A DNA stretch of 64,000 nucleotides, taken from positions 91,429 to 155,428 of the forward strand of contig VFJW01000033.1 of the NCBI GenBank assembly GCA_009885845.1. The letters are read 5' to 3'. The position numbers and the translations under genes are program-made. Source of the stretch: Geobacter sp. Its GTDB lineage: Bacteria > Desulfobacterota > Desulfuromonadia > Geobacterales > Pseudopelobacteraceae. Under the pieces are notes generated by a model that searched no databases, was not told the origin of the DNA, and worked only from the letters and a program-made list of their open reading frames with translations. Below, in pieces: positions 54,292 through 63,904 of the stretch. How positions within the stretch are numbered: the stretch's first letter is position 1; the number at the start of each line of letters is the position of its first letter.

Positions 54292-55444
54292 GGATATACA
54301 CCCTCCCTTTGCCCATAAGACCACGTCCCTGAAGTTCGAAGACCGATTTCTGATAAGCTGTTTTGTCTTCCAGAGGTTGTGTTTCTGCCCAGGCAAGAAA
54401 TTTGTGCAGACCTTCCTGGAACGGAATTAATGGTTTAAAGTTCAAAACCGATTCTAGGCGGCGCGTTGAAGCTTTGTTGTGTCGGATGTCGCCAAGTCGG
54501 AAAGCACCCAACACTCTGATTTCAGAATTGTTACCAAAATAATTGTTTATTTCTTGAGCAACAGTGATAACAGGTACCGTCTCACCGGTACCGACATTCA
54601 AAGCACCCACAAAAGGACCAGTGTGCATTACCGCTCGCATGGTTGCTTCAACAACATCGTCAATGTACACAAAGTCTCGCGATTCCAAGCCATCTTCATA
54701 GACATCAATGGGGTGACCCTGGCGGGCCAAATTGGAAAAAACTGCAAGAATACCGGTATAGGGATTTTTTAGAGATTGTCCGGGCCCGAAGACATTTTGA
54801 TAGCGCAATGCAAAAGCATTTAATTCATTTGTGCGGGCATGCATCAAAATAGCTTGTTCCTGCACCTGTTTAGTCAGTCCGTATATTGACATCGGGCGGA
54901 AAGGCGCTGTTTCATCTGTGTCAGCCAGCGAGACAACCTGTTCACATTCAGGACAATAGAGCTCAAAATCTCCAGAAGACATGCGGGAGTTGGTGCGGGA
55001 TTCAGGGATAACGAGACCATGTTCTGGGCATGTATAGCTGCCTTCACCGTAAATGGCACGACTGGATGCAACAATTAATGAACGGACGGAGCTCCCGGAT
55101 TTTCTGTTTTGTAGTATATCAAGCAGGTTGGCCGTTCCCTGGACATTCACATCAAAATAACGGGATATCTCATACATTGATTGCCCGGTTCCGGTCTCAG
55201 CGGCTAAATGAATGACAACATCAGTATTTTCGAGTGCATTGAGCAAATTCGCCCTATCTCTGATATCAGCCTTGACAAGCTCCACGTGAGGAGCAATGTC
55301 GTCGGGGAGACTGTCGTTAATTCCATGAATCTGAGGAAGGAAATTATCGTAAATCCTAACGGAGCAATTTGAGAGCAAGAGTTTTCTACAAACATTCCTG
55401 CCGATAAAACCAGCGCCTCCGGTAATCAAAACTGTTGGCTTCAT
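54263..55444 (-). CDS. NAD-dependent sugar epimerase/dehydratase with Cys-rich insert (dTDP-rhamnose 4-epimerase-like)
   Basis: A 393-residue extended SDR enzyme: TGGAGFIG nucleotide site, VIHLAAETGTGQS, YGLTKQ catalytic Tyr-Lys, and FVYIDDVVEA. Between the Rossmann fold and the catalytic Tyr it has TCPEHG and LYCPECEQ, four Cys/His candidates for a zinc site, a feature of WbiB-like dTDP-L-rhamnose 4-epimerases. Substrate assignment is tentative. It makes an activated sugar for the island. Confidence 0.82.
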   Translation of the reverse strand: MKPTVLITGGAGFIGRNVCRKLLLSNCSVRIYDNFLPQIHGINDSLPDDIAPHVELVKADIRDRANLLNALENTDVVIHLAAETGTGQSMYEISRYFDVNVQGTANLLDILQNRKSGSSVRSLIVASSRAIYGEGSYTCPEHGLVIPESRTNSRMSSGDFELYCPECEQVVSLADTDETAPFRPMSIYGLTKQVQEQAILMHARTNELNAFALRYQNVFGPGQSLKNPYTGILAVFSNLARQGHPIDVYEDGLESRDFVYIDDVVEATMRAVMHTGPFVGALNVGTGETVPVITVAQEINNYFGNNSEIRVLGAFRLGDIRHNKASTRRLESVLNFKPLIPFQEGLHKFLAWAETQPLEDKTAYQKSVFELQGRGLMGKGRVYIHADNINITS

Positions 55445-55461
55445 AAAATTCCTAGAGCAAT

Positions 55462-56688
55462 TTATTTCAAAACGTCTCTTTGATTCCTGATACTTGAAAC
55501 ATGTACCAAATACTTCATCAAAGAAAAATATCTGTTCGGCCCTACCACTCGCAACAATAGTCTCAAAAACATATTAATAATGTTAATAGCAGATGAAAAC
55601 TTATCCATGTCTTTGAATGTATAGCGTTGTGCGGGTTGAAATTTCCTAAGCGCCAATCGATGTTTGATAGCAAAAGCATATACTCTCAAATTAGAAGAAA
55701 AAGGATTCTTCACGTCTGTAAAAGTATCTTCCAGCGCTGCATAGAACCTTCTCAACGCCGGTGTTATGTAAGTCCCGTCATCAAAATAGTCATTCGAATA
55801 TTTTTGTGATGAGAATTTTGACTCGCCATTTGATTTTAGCAGCACTGCATATTCATCCAACAGCTCGTGAAGATCTGGTCTGCTACCGGTAGCAAATCTT
55901 GATTGTTTATGTGCTATTGCATGGGGATCGTCATTACTGAATGAACTGAAATGAAAGAAGTAAAGTGGAGAATCCTTATTTACATACCATTTATCATCAC
56001 GTTTTGAGAGTATTCTCTCGTGGAGATTCCAGAAAGCGACATTCAACCCCAGATCCCTCAAAACCTTAAGGTTTGGAAAAAAACAGGGAGCAAGATCAAC
56101 CCATTTCTGATCTACAGCCAGACCAATTTGAGGCTCATAAAAACCGAGCTTCAGGCATCTTTCTGACCACCAATCGAGAAATGCAATTCCTTCTTCACAT
56201 CGGCTTACACCGACAAATCCCAAATTAAAAGAACCCATCCTCGAAAAATCCACATCAGATGGATTCATTCCGTCCAATACAGGCGTCATGGCGTGCGGTG
56301 TCACAACAACTGAATGAGTATCAAGACAGTCATAAACAGGTTGCAGATAGTTGTATATTTTAATATCTGGATCAATATAAAGAACTTTTTCATATCTAGA
56401 TAACAACATTTTGAGGCATGTAGGTTTTACATTAGTACTGAGTTCAATAATATCGAACTTGAATGCATAACAATCAAAGTTTTCAATTAAAAGATCTTCT
56501 GCCCAAATTATATTTACATCAGTCAAAATCGATTCTATCTCTGTACTTTTTCTATCAATTAAAAGGAGATAGAAATCAGTATCTTTATGATAGTTCAGAA
56601 ATGATTCTTTTAAAATAAGGGCTTTTGAAAGAAAATTTACTGCACAAATGGTGACCGCAGCGTTTTTAACCTTTGGGGATAACAGCAT
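55462..56688 (-). CDS. Putative GT-A type glycosyltransferase (GT8-like)
   Basis: A 408-residue protein starting VTICAVNFLSKALILKESF, with KMLLSRYEKVLYIDPDIKIY providing a DxD-type metal/nucleotide-sugar motif and MGSFNLGFVGVSR the GT8-like acceptor loop. The C-terminal 130 residues are not recognised. I prefer ATG 56688 (GGAG five bases upstream). First gene of the minus-strand half of the island. Moderately AT-rich. Confidence 0.7.
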   Translation of the reverse strand: MLLSPKVKNAAVTICAVNFLSKALILKESFLNYHKDTDFYLLLIDRKSTEIESILTDVNIIWAEDLLIENFDCYAFKFDIIELSTNVKPTCLKMLLSRYEKVLYIDPDIKIYNYLQPVYDCLDTHSVVVTPHAMTPVLDGMNPSDVDFSRMGSFNLGFVGVSRCEEGIAFLDWWSERCLKLGFYEPQIGLAVDQKWVDLAPCFFPNLKVLRDLGLNVAFWNLHERILSKRDDKWYVNKDSPLYFFHFSSFSNDDPHAIAHKQSRFATGSRPDLHELLDEYAVLLKSNGESKFSSQKYSNDYFDDGTYITPALRRFYAALEDTFTDVKNPFSSNLRVYAFAIKHRLALRKFQPAQRYTFKDMDKFSSAINIINMFLRLLLRVVGPNRYFSLMKYLVHVSSIRNQRDVLK

Positions 56689-56867
56689 ACAATCTCCGAT
56701 TTTAAATTCAGATTTTATACTTATCCAATAGACAGGGAACAATGCCTGCTATCATTTCATGAATTATTTTTGTTGTCATCTTGACAACAAAATGGATTTC
56801 GATTACAAAAGCCCGGTCGTAAGCTTTTGTAAAGAATATCTGAGATTAAACAGCTTTCAGGCCATGT

Positions 56868-57260
56868 TCAATTATCATATTCACAAATAACATTTTGATT
56901 TATTTCTGGGCGCAGCTGGCCGGACATCTTGAATAAATTTGAAATCAAAAACGGGGACAAAGAAGTGGCAATAACAACACTAACAACACCCATTACCGCC
57001 ATAATAACTAGAGCCGTCCAAACCAACCCAGAGAATTCTTTTACATCTTTCATGCCTAATCGCTGGGCGATAATTTGAGTAAGCGCTCTTCCTAATCCGA
57101 GATCAACAGGCTGAAATAGCCAATGAACATCCAAGCCAACGTAAGGACACCAACGCGATCAGTCCACAAACCTTTGATCAGCAAGGGATTGTAAACAATA
57201 CCCAAAATAGCAGCAAGGTCTGCTCCACGAGATTGATTTTGGTATTTTTAGCAATTATTT
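56868..57260 (-). pseudogene. Truncated and frameshifted wzx flippase
   Basis: Pieced across frames the minus strand reads KNTKINL, then LGIVYNPLLIKGLWTDRVGVLTLAWMFIGYFSL, then DLGLGRALTQIIAQRLGMKD and two further helices. This is the N-terminal third of a Wzx flippase, broken by at least two frameshifts and cut off after about 130 codons. It is unrelated in sequence to the intact wzx at 46.4 kb and marks the right boundary of the island. Confidence 0.8.
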
Positions 57261-57367
57261 TCCCACTATTAATTTGGTTGCTACAGTTTTTTCTTCTATC
57301 ATTCAAAAAAACCTCAACACGGATCAGAAGCCATATTTCAAGCGGTTGCGAGATTTTGACTAGGAGC

Positions 57368-58558
57368 CTATCCCCGACTGATTATGCTCTTCCAACGGAC
57401 TCTTTCGGGCTCCGACATTTTGCTGACTCTCTCCATTGCAAACGCCAGACAACAGGAGACGAATAGGGAGAAGATCATTGTTTTGATTACGACCTTGCTC
57501 CTCGCAGGCTTGCTCTTTCTCTCCGGCACCTTCGCCACCTGCAAGATCTGAAACGGCGAAACATCCTTGGCCTCGGACAGCTTCGTCACTTCATACTGCT
57601 TGGTCAGCAATTCAACCAGCATCTCCTGAATCTTGAAATCCCGCATCAGCCGCAGGTACTCCTGCCCCAGCTGCGGCATACTCCCGACCGATGGAATTGA
57701 ACTGCTCCCGCCGCCCATTCCTTCCAGTTTGCCAATCTGCGCCCGTAAATTGGCTACCATGGTTTTGGTCGTTTTTACCTCCTGGCTCGATTCGGTAAAT
57801 TGCCTCAGGAAGGTGGAAAGTTGCACCTCCTGGGCAGCGAGCTGAGCACGCAACTGCGCCACACCTTCGATGGTCGCCTTTGCCTGATCGGTTACCGACA
57901 CGGCCTTGTTCTTTGATTGAAAGATTTTGAGCGCATCTTCCGCCTTTGTCAGATCGGCACGGGCTGCGGAAATACGTTCTTCCAGATATATGCGGTTCTT
58001 ACCGGCCGAGGTCATGTTGAGCCGGACCGCCAGTTTCCCCAATTCCTCCACGTAAGTATTGGCCATCTCTGCGGCCCGTTTCGGATTTTTATCATTCACG
58101 GCAATGGTTATGACGCCGTCCTTTTTGCCTGTTGTAATAATGACATTTTTGTCCAATGCCGCGTACGTATTCACCCGTAACTTTTCCTTGTAGACTTCCA
58201 TCAGCTTGAAGCGGTCAATGAGCGGATCCTTGACCGTCTCGCTCCTAAGCATGGTCATATACAAGTCAGCCTTGGTCGGTCCGCCCAGTCCAGACCCAGC
58301 GATGCCGGCCAAGCCGCCAAGCTGTCCAAACATGGCCCCCATAACCCCTTTGTCGTCCTCCATCGGCAAAATCATGGCCTTTGCGGTGTATATACTCGGC
58401 AGCAGCAGAACGACGATGATACTCAAGATCGTGGCTGAAAGTGTGAAACCGGCGATCAGACGTCTGTGCCTAAAGAGTATGGCCAAGTAGTCTAAAATTC
58501 TGACGGTTGGCGCAGATTGCTGGGACGTGCTGGAATGATGATCGGTATTTTGTTGCAT
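57368..58558 (-). CDS. Wzz/GumC-type polysaccharide chain-length protein
   Basis: A 396-residue inner-membrane protein with helices near residues 35-55 and 360-380 and a long periplasmic coiled-coil region between, the polysaccharide co-polymerase layout. SIYTAKAMILP after helix 1 and PERKSKPARSKVVI before helix 2 are the conserved Wzz boundaries. No kinase domain. GGAG precedes the ATG. It was probably directly downstream of the export gene before the ATPase cassette separated them. Confidence 0.9.
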   Translation of the reverse strand: MQQNTDHHSSTSQQSAPTVRILDYLAILFRHRRLIAGFTLSATILSIIVVLLLPSIYTAKAMILPMEDDKGVMGAMFGQLGGLAGIAGSGLGGPTKADLYMTMLRSETVKDPLIDRFKLMEVYKEKLRVNTYAALDKNVIITTGKKDGVITIAVNDKNPKRAAEMANTYVEELGKLAVRLNMTSAGKNRIYLEERISAARADLTKAEDALKIFQSKNKAVSVTDQAKATIEGVAQLRAQLAAQEVQLSTFLRQFTESSQEVKTTKTMVANLRAQIGKLEGMGGGSSSIPSVGSMPQLGQEYLRLMRDFKIQEMLVELLTKQYEVTKLSEAKDVSPFQILQVAKVPERKSKPARSKVVIKTMIFSLFVSCCLAFAMERVSKMSEPERVRWKSIISRG

Positions 58559-58711
58559 TGCTTACTCCGGAAAATCTGTTCAGGGTTCGAGGTTCAAGTT
58601 CAGACTTCCTGATCCAGATGGGTTGTTATCGGTTTTTTCAGCAAATAAACTTGGCACCAAAGTGGCTTCAATCTCATCCGTAAGTTACTAAACAGTTTTG
58701 GTCTTGAGTCA

Positions 58712-60100
58712 TCATTGTAACTCCCACCCGTCTACCAGTAACACTCCATCTTGAAGAGCCAGCTTTCGCATACCATCCGTGTATCCGCTCTTGCTGAACA
58801 GGATGAAACACTCTCGGCGCGGATCCTTACCCCATACGACGAGTTTTGCCTTGCGTTGAAGGTTGCGGTAGATATCCTCACCGACCGGATTTATGCTCCA
58901 TTTACATTCACCAAACCAGATCGTCTCGTTCTCTTCATCCAGCGCCACGAGGTCGATCTCTTCGTTCTTCAGCCACCATCTACCAATGGTGGAGAAGGTT
59001 ATCCTGCCAGATTTGAGAAGATTCAGGCAGAGTTCACGGCAGACATCCTCATAGACAAATGACAGATGTTGATCGAATGTATCCCTGATTTTGCCAAGCA
59101 GATAATCGGTATTGCCGATTTCCAGTCTGCTCCGGTGCGGGAAGACATATTTGAACCAGAACGAGAAAAATCTATCATGCAACCGATAGAGCCCAAGTCT
59201 GCTCTTGTCGGGATATTTTTCAGTAACCGGGATTTCCTTATCCACAAAACGGAGTGATCGGAGGATATCCAGATAGCGTGCAAGGTGTGACTTTTCAAAG
59301 CCGGTGTCGTTGATAATCTCCGACATCTTCCGTTTTCCTTGGGCGATGGCACGGAGGATGACAAAATAGTTGCGTGGTTCGCGTAACTCTTCTCGCAGCA
59401 GAAACTCAACCTCATTATGGAGAAACGACCCACGGTCAAGAATAAGGTCGTTGATGGCACTCTGTATTGTGGCGCCTGCGTCGAGCCGTTCTATATACGC
59501 CGGGATAGAACCGAAAACCCCGTAGATTTCCAGTCGCTGCTGCAAATTGGCCTCGGGGAAAAACTCCGCCAACGCCGTGAACGGCATTTCGCGAACTTCC
59601 AGAGAGGCGGTGCGTCTGCCGTAGAGCGGTGCTTTATAAAAGAGCACTTCCTCTTCCATCATGCCGACGCTCGATCCTAGAAGGATCAGGAATGCATTGC
59701 TCTCCTTCAGATGAGTGTCGATGCCTTTTTGAAATATTGAGGAAATCCCTTTGTTGGAGTTTACCAGATAGGGGAACTCATCGATTACTATGACGAGCCG
59801 TTCGTGTTCAGCCTTATCCTTAAGATACCGAAATAATTGCTGCCAGTCCCGAAAGCCTGATTCAGTCAGGATGGTGTCGCCAAAGAATTCACCAACTTCG
59901 TGTCCCAGGTTGCGGAGCTGCTCCCCTTCTGTAACGCTGTCGGCAAGGAAATAGATCGCCCTTTTGTCCCGGATAAATTCACGCACCAAACGGGTCTTGC
60001 CAACCCGCCGCCTGCCATAGAGCGGGATAAACTGAAAACCCGGCTTCTCGTAATACTTTTGTAAAAAAGCAAGTTCCTCTGTTCTACTGACGAATCGCAT
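58712..60100 (-). CDS. Orphan AAA ATPase with DUF234-type nuclease-like domain
   Basis: A 462-residue protein of the archaeal-type ATPase_2 group. Walker A is GRRRVGKTR near residue 30, Walker B is LVIVIDEFPYL, and the sensor is LLGSSVGMM. A winged-helix segment (ILRAIAQGKRKMSEI...) follows, then a DUF234 C-terminal domain with EEIDLVALDEENETIWFGECKW, the D...ExK pattern of PD-(D/E)XK nucleases. ATG 60100 (GGGG six bases upstream) is preferred to the GTG four codons earlier. It does not belong to the polysaccharide pathway. Confidence 0.85.
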   Translation of the reverse strand: MRFVSRTEELAFLQKYYEKPGFQFIPLYGRRRVGKTRLVREFIRDKRAIYFLADSVTEGEQLRNLGHEVGEFFGDTILTESGFRDWQQLFRYLKDKAEHERLVIVIDEFPYLVNSNKGISSIFQKGIDTHLKESNAFLILLGSSVGMMEEEVLFYKAPLYGRRTASLEVREMPFTALAEFFPEANLQQRLEIYGVFGSIPAYIERLDAGATIQSAINDLILDRGSFLHNEVEFLLREELREPRNYFVILRAIAQGKRKMSEIINDTGFEKSHLARYLDILRSLRFVDKEIPVTEKYPDKSRLGLYRLHDRFFSFWFKYVFPHRSRLEIGNTDYLLGKIRDTFDQHLSFVYEDVCRELCLNLLKSGRITFSTIGRWWLKNEEIDLVALDEENETIWFGECKWSINPVGEDIYRNLQRKAKLVVWGKDPRRECFILFSKSGYTDGMRKLALQDGVLLVDGWELQ

Positions 60101-60114
60101 GATTTGCCCCACAC

Positions 60115-60149
60115 AGTATAATTTAATTTTGCATAATCACAATTATACT
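60115..60149 (-). promoter_or_regulatory. Inverted repeat over promoter of ATPase gene 2 (candidate operator)
   Basis: AGTATAATT (60115-60123) and AATTATACT (60141-60149) are perfect 9-bp inverted copies. On the minus strand TTGTGA-N16-TATACT forms a reasonable promoter overlapping both arms, and the start codon follows 14 bases later. Position relative to the gene mirrors the palindrome of ATPase gene 1, although the sequences differ. Confidence 0.5.
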
Positions 60150-60239
60150 AAATGTTTCCGGGAAAGCAATGCAAAAGACTTATCTGCGGAGGCACATACA
60201 ACCTCTACCCATCCGGAAAAAACTGTCAGGGTTCGAGGT

Positions 60240-62804
60240 TCAAAGCCCTGCTGCAATCAGTACTCCTGCCGCAAGAGCAAGATTGCCGAGGATGATAGCG
60301 GTATCCTTGATTTCGCGCATCCAGGCGATGCGGTCGTATTTTTGAGGGACGATAACGGTGTCACCCGGCTCCAGGGTCGTGGACATGAATCCGCTAAATA
60401 TCAGGTTCTTAAACATTGAAACCTGCTGCCTGCTCAAGACCGTTCCATCCACCCGGACAATATAGATATCGCTTTCTTCCGCAGTTCTGATCGGGCCGCC
60501 CGCTTTCGCCAGATAAAACGCCACATCATCATCGTCAACCGGGATAAAGCTGGTCGGGTTATAGACCTGGCCGAGGACGTTGACGGCGTTAGGCATCTGG
60601 TTGACTTCCAACAGATCGCCACCCATGAGTTCGACGTCATAGCGGGAATTTTTGAACTTGTCGGGTGACTCCATGCGGATTACCAGACGCCCTTCAGCCT
60701 TCGATGTTTTTAGTAAAGCTATTGATCGCTGCAGGCTCTCCAAGGCCGCCCTGGTGGCCTCCAGCTCCTCCTTTGTGGAAGCGACCGAGGTAACTTCCGC
60801 TTGCTTTTTCAGGATGTCCTGCTCGGTTTTAGCCACAAACTCATCCATCCGTTTCTGTTGCAGCTCCCGGATGGACACCCTGGTAAATTTGGCGGCGCGC
60901 AGATATGCCTTATCGGTAAAGCCACCGGCCCGCTCGATCAGTGTGCTCAGTTTTTCCCCTTTATAGATCGGGTATACTCCGGGAAAACGGAATTCACCCT
61001 GGAGCGCTACATAGCGCTCTTTTTCTTCGGCCCAGTTGGGGATTTTCCTGATGCTCAACTCGTCAAACGGGGCAAGCAGCAGATTGTCCTTCGGGTTGCC
61101 TTTGATGGCCTCTTCCAGATCGATGACTATGGGAAACGACGAAACCGCCTCGCCGGTTTGCTTGATGCGATTTATCTCGGCATTTTTCAGATAGGCGGTG
61201 ATTTTGGGATTGCCTGCCAACAACAGGAGATCTCGCACCTTCATATTGGTAAAGAGGCGGTATTCTCCGGGGCGCTGCACCTCGCCGTTCACCTTGACCC
61301 TGGGCATTTCCTCCATCTCCCAGCGATAGAAAATCCGTATTTTGTCGAACTCCTTAAGTTCCAGGTCATGCGCGGGGTCACCCGCCAGCGCCTTGGCAAC
61401 ATTGACGAAGAGTTTTTCCGGGTGATAATCGGGAGGATAAAGCCGGGTGATTTCCGCGTCATCCTTGTAATATTCGGCGAGCAGATTGTCCTGCAGCAGC
61501 AGACTGCTCAGGCGCATGCCGCTCTTGAGCGCGTAGTCGCCGGGGCGCAGCACATAGCCGTCAAGTCTGACATGATCACGCAGGGTGGCGTCGATGGGGA
61601 AAATCTTGACGATGTCCAGGTCCTGGATGGCGACATTTTTTATGAGCTCGTCCAGGTTTTTACTCCCCACTTTCGGATCGATGTTGAAATCGGCCACCAC
61701 CTTCTTTTCATGGGCGGCAACCCGGGAAATCTGTACTCTCTGGAGGTAACCGGTGGGGAGCAAACCTTCCGCCAGACCGACCAGTTCACCCAGATCCTTT
61801 TCGTCTTTGAGTTCATAGAGAGCCGGTCTTTTTACGTTGCCGCCAATTCCGGCAACCCTGCCGATAACCGGCACAAAGATGGTGTCTCCGGGCTGGAGGC
61901 GAATGTCCCTGCTCTTGTCCCCTTTGAGAAAGAAATCGTAGAGATCAACCGTTTCGACGATCTTGCCCTCCCGCTTGATTTGGATAGTGCGCAGGGTGCC
62001 ACTTTTCAGCGGCCCGCCGGAGGCGCTGAGGGCATTAAGCAGCGTCGAGAGGGAACTCAGGTTGTAATCGCCCGGCGCTTTCACTTCGCCGACGACGAAC
62101 ACCTTGATGACCCGCAGTTTGCCCATGGTCACATTAAGGTTGAAATCTTTGAAATTCTTCGCCAGGCTGGCCTTCAACACGCCCGAAAGCCGGCCATAAG
62201 TGATACCCCAGACCTTTAGGCTTCCAACCTTGGGGAGTACTATTTCGCCGCTCCGATTAACCTCCAGTTCATACGTGCCTTCGACGACCCCCCAGAGATT
62301 GAGAATAATCCTGTCTCCCGGGCCGATGACGTAATCAGGGCCGACCGGGATATCGGTAAGCGGCGCAAAACCGGTCGCCGCCGGGCTGAAAAAGTTATAG
62401 CCGAACTGGGTAAGATTTTTAACCTTGTATGGCTGAGGCCGGCCAATGCCATCACTGTTTTCCTCGGCATTTTCTTCGGCTGCCACACTCTTTTCAATGG
62501 CGGAACTATCATCTTGATCCGTACCGTTTTCCATGCCTTTTTTATTCGTTTTTTCAGCAACGCCATCGGTTCCGGTATTTCCGGAGCTTTTCAGGGTTGC
62601 AGGTTCTGCCGGACGGTTAGCGGGAGGAGCTGGAGCTATTTTGGGCGCAGAGGGGGCGGTTGCGGCTGGACGATATGGTGATGGCGGCAGAGACTGTTTG
62701 GCCGGAACGGATGGCGGCAGTCCCTCGGCTTGAACACCATGACAATTAATCAACATGCCGACAAACCACATCAGAGTTATAAAATGTAATATTACATTTT
62801 TCAA
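60240..62804 (-). CDS. Wza-like polysaccharide export protein with multiple SLBB domains
   Basis: About 855 residues. After a signal peptide (LMWFVGMLINCHGVQAEG) comes a Pro-rich linker, the polysaccharide export domain (GPDYVIGPGDRIILNLWGVVEG) and at least four SLBB domains (for example VFVVGEVKAPGDYNLSS, VKVNGEVQRPGEYRLF, YVALQGEFRFPGVYPIY, VNVLGQVYNPTSF). The C-terminal helix is typical of outer-membrane Wza-type channels. The preferred start is TTG at 62804 with AGGAG seven bases upstream. The listed ATG is 25 codons earlier and spoils the signal peptide. Confidence 0.88.
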   Translation of the reverse strand: MKNVILHFITLMWFVGMLINCHGVQAEGLPPSVPAKQSLPPSPYRPAATAPSAPKIAPAPPANRPAEPATLKSSGNTGTDGVAEKTNKKGMENGTDQDDSSAIEKSVAAEENAEENSDGIGRPQPYKVKNLTQFGYNFFSPAATGFAPLTDIPVGPDYVIGPGDRIILNLWGVVEGTYELEVNRSGEIVLPKVGSLKVWGITYGRLSGVLKASLAKNFKDFNLNVTMGKLRVIKVFVVGEVKAPGDYNLSSLSTLLNALSASGGPLKSGTLRTIQIKREGKIVETVDLYDFFLKGDKSRDIRLQPGDTIFVPVIGRVAGIGGNVKRPALYELKDEKDLGELVGLAEGLLPTGYLQRVQISRVAAHEKKVVADFNIDPKVGSKNLDELIKNVAIQDLDIVKIFPIDATLRDHVRLDGYVLRPGDYALKSGMRLSSLLLQDNLLAEYYKDDAEITRLYPPDYHPEKLFVNVAKALAGDPAHDLELKEFDKIRIFYRWEMEEMPRVKVNGEVQRPGEYRLFTNMKVRDLLLLAGNPKITAYLKNAEINRIKQTGEAVSSFPIVIDLEEAIKGNPKDNLLLAPFDELSIRKIPNWAEEKERYVALQGEFRFPGVYPIYKGEKLSTLIERAGGFTDKAYLRAAKFTRVSIRELQQKRMDEFVAKTEQDILKKQAEVTSVASTKEELEATRAALESLQRSIALLKTSKAEGRLVIRMESPDKFKNSRYDVELMGGDLLEVNQMPNAVNVLGQVYNPTSFIPVDDDDVAFYLAKAGGPIRTAEESDIYIVRVDGTVLSRQQVSMFKNLIFSGFMSTTLEPGDTVIVPQKYDRIAWMREIKDTAIILGNLALAAGVLIAAGL

Positions 62805-62992
62805 AGGGCATCTCCTGTTGTTGTCCGTAAAATTTTGCGCAGTTTTTGCCTTCTGCCTGACTCCATCCAACAACTCCAATATGTGTGAAATAATAGCAGT
62901 TCTGCCCGAATTGACTATGAGCCGTCGTCCTTATTTGAAATAGGATAATTGAACGTTTGCTCTTAGGCTGTTGCACCATGCCGGGTAGTCGT

Positions 62993-63117
62993 TTGTCCTA
63001 GGTTTGCAATCAGGCAAGGGTTCCCCCGCTTCACCTCCTGATTGTCCCTTTCAGTCAGGTCATAGTCACCTCTGCCTATAGCACAAACACCTATGCGCCT
63101 GTTCCTGAAACACTTAT
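62993..63117 (+). promoter_or_regulatory. Conserved upstream module (copy 2)
   Basis: Shares ordered motifs with 36258-36399: TTGTCCTA, TTCACCTCC, GTCAGG, TATAGCACAAA, CACCTAT-N16-CACTTAT with CTGAAACAC between. The CACCTAT pair again has a 23-bp period. It lies on the + strand about 240 bp before a secreted-protein fragment and divergently upstream of the Wza-like gene. Confidence 0.5.
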
Positions 63118-63354
63118 GGAAATTGCAGACATCCGCTGAATATCATACTCTCCGCAATTGTGTATCCTTGGCGGCTCGATTTCCGGTTTTGATGAGGCGA
63201 TCAAGGCGGCGTACGACGACATGTACCAGGACACCAAAATGATTCGTGAATTCAGGGAGATGAAGAGGAACAAGCAAAAGGAAAGCACGGTTTCACAAAG
63301 ACTGTCAAAGTGTACAACAAGAAAACCCCGGATATGCTGAAAGGAGGGGTAGTT
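63118..63354 (+). other. Intergenic region with an unidentified reading-frame fragment
   Basis: The frame 63158-63340 reads GGSISGFDEAIKAAYDDMYQD then a Lys/Arg-rich stretch. It looks like genuine protein sequence but has no ribosome binding site and no match I recognise, so it may be the relic of a gene end. Nothing else is visible. Confidence 0.3.
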
Positions 63355-63567
63355 GTGAAATATTTTGTTTTTTGGAGTTTACTCGTCTTCAGTCCGGGAA
63401 TAGTTACTCCACACTCCGTATTTGCAGCTCCACCTGCGGCTGCGAGGGTCGTTTATCAGACTCTCCCCAAACCGGGGGAGAAGGTATCGATCAATGCAGA
63501 CTACTATTTCACCTACGGCTTCAACAAACAACCAAAGCTCGGCAAGGCATACAAATCAGTATGTTGA
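63355..63567 (+). CDS. Small exported protein, possibly truncated (70 aa)
   Basis: The GTG at 63355 is preceded by AAGGAGGGG and opens a signal peptide (KYFVFWSLLVFSPGIVTPHSVFAAPP). The mature part is only about 45 residues (LPKPGEKVSINADYYFTYGF...), resembling the first strands of an Ig-like or FixH-type periplasmic domain, and ends abruptly after KSVC. The short mature part suggests a truncation by frameshift. The conserved module at 62993 is upstream. Confidence 0.5.
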   Translation: MKYFVFWSLLVFSPGIVTPHSVFAAPPAAARVVYQTLPKPGEKVSINADYYFTYGFNKQPKLGKAYKSVC

Positions 63568-63636
63568 GGAGCCGAAGACGAGCCAACGAAGAGGGCGCTT
63601 TGATCTGGAATTGGAATAACATCTTTTATTTCGAAA

Positions 63637-63703
63637 GTCCCCTCTCCCTTGCCTAGAGGCACCTACTTTTGGTGACGCGAGGGGGTTAGGGGGGAGGGGA
63701 TTG
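63637..63703 (+). repeat. Pyrimidine/purine intergenic palindrome
   Basis: cccctctccc and ggggggagggg can pair around an internal stem-like region; same class as the repeats at 34606 and 39655. The surrounding 63568-63904 stretch contains no other gene or signal I can support. Confidence 0.6.
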
Positions 63704-63904
63704 TTTTATGTGTATGTTTACGTGTTCCAGCGTACTAGGACGGAATCTGATATTTCTTCCATTTTGACCGATGCGAATAACAGACATGCGCCAATTTCAG
63801 CAATAGCTGCAGTCGGATAGACTTGCGCTGCAAACGTATTTCATCGCTCCGGTTGAAGAGCCGGGTATCGCCGTCATATTCACCACAGCAGAGGAGCCCG
63901 CTCA

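Larger units (their letters stand above)
58567..60243 (-). mobile_element. Orphan-ATPase cassette inserted in the wza-wzz spacer with direct-repeat flanks
   Basis: CCGGAAAA(aa/t)CTGT(-/T)CAGGGTTCGAGGTTCAA occurs at 58567-58597 and 60213-60243, with the last 17 bases identical. The right copy begins in the export gene's stop codon and the left copy ends in the Wzz ribosome binding site. Removing the insert plus one copy restores a normal spacer of about 36 bp. Between the copies lies only the ATPase gene and its palindromic promoter. Confidence 0.6.
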
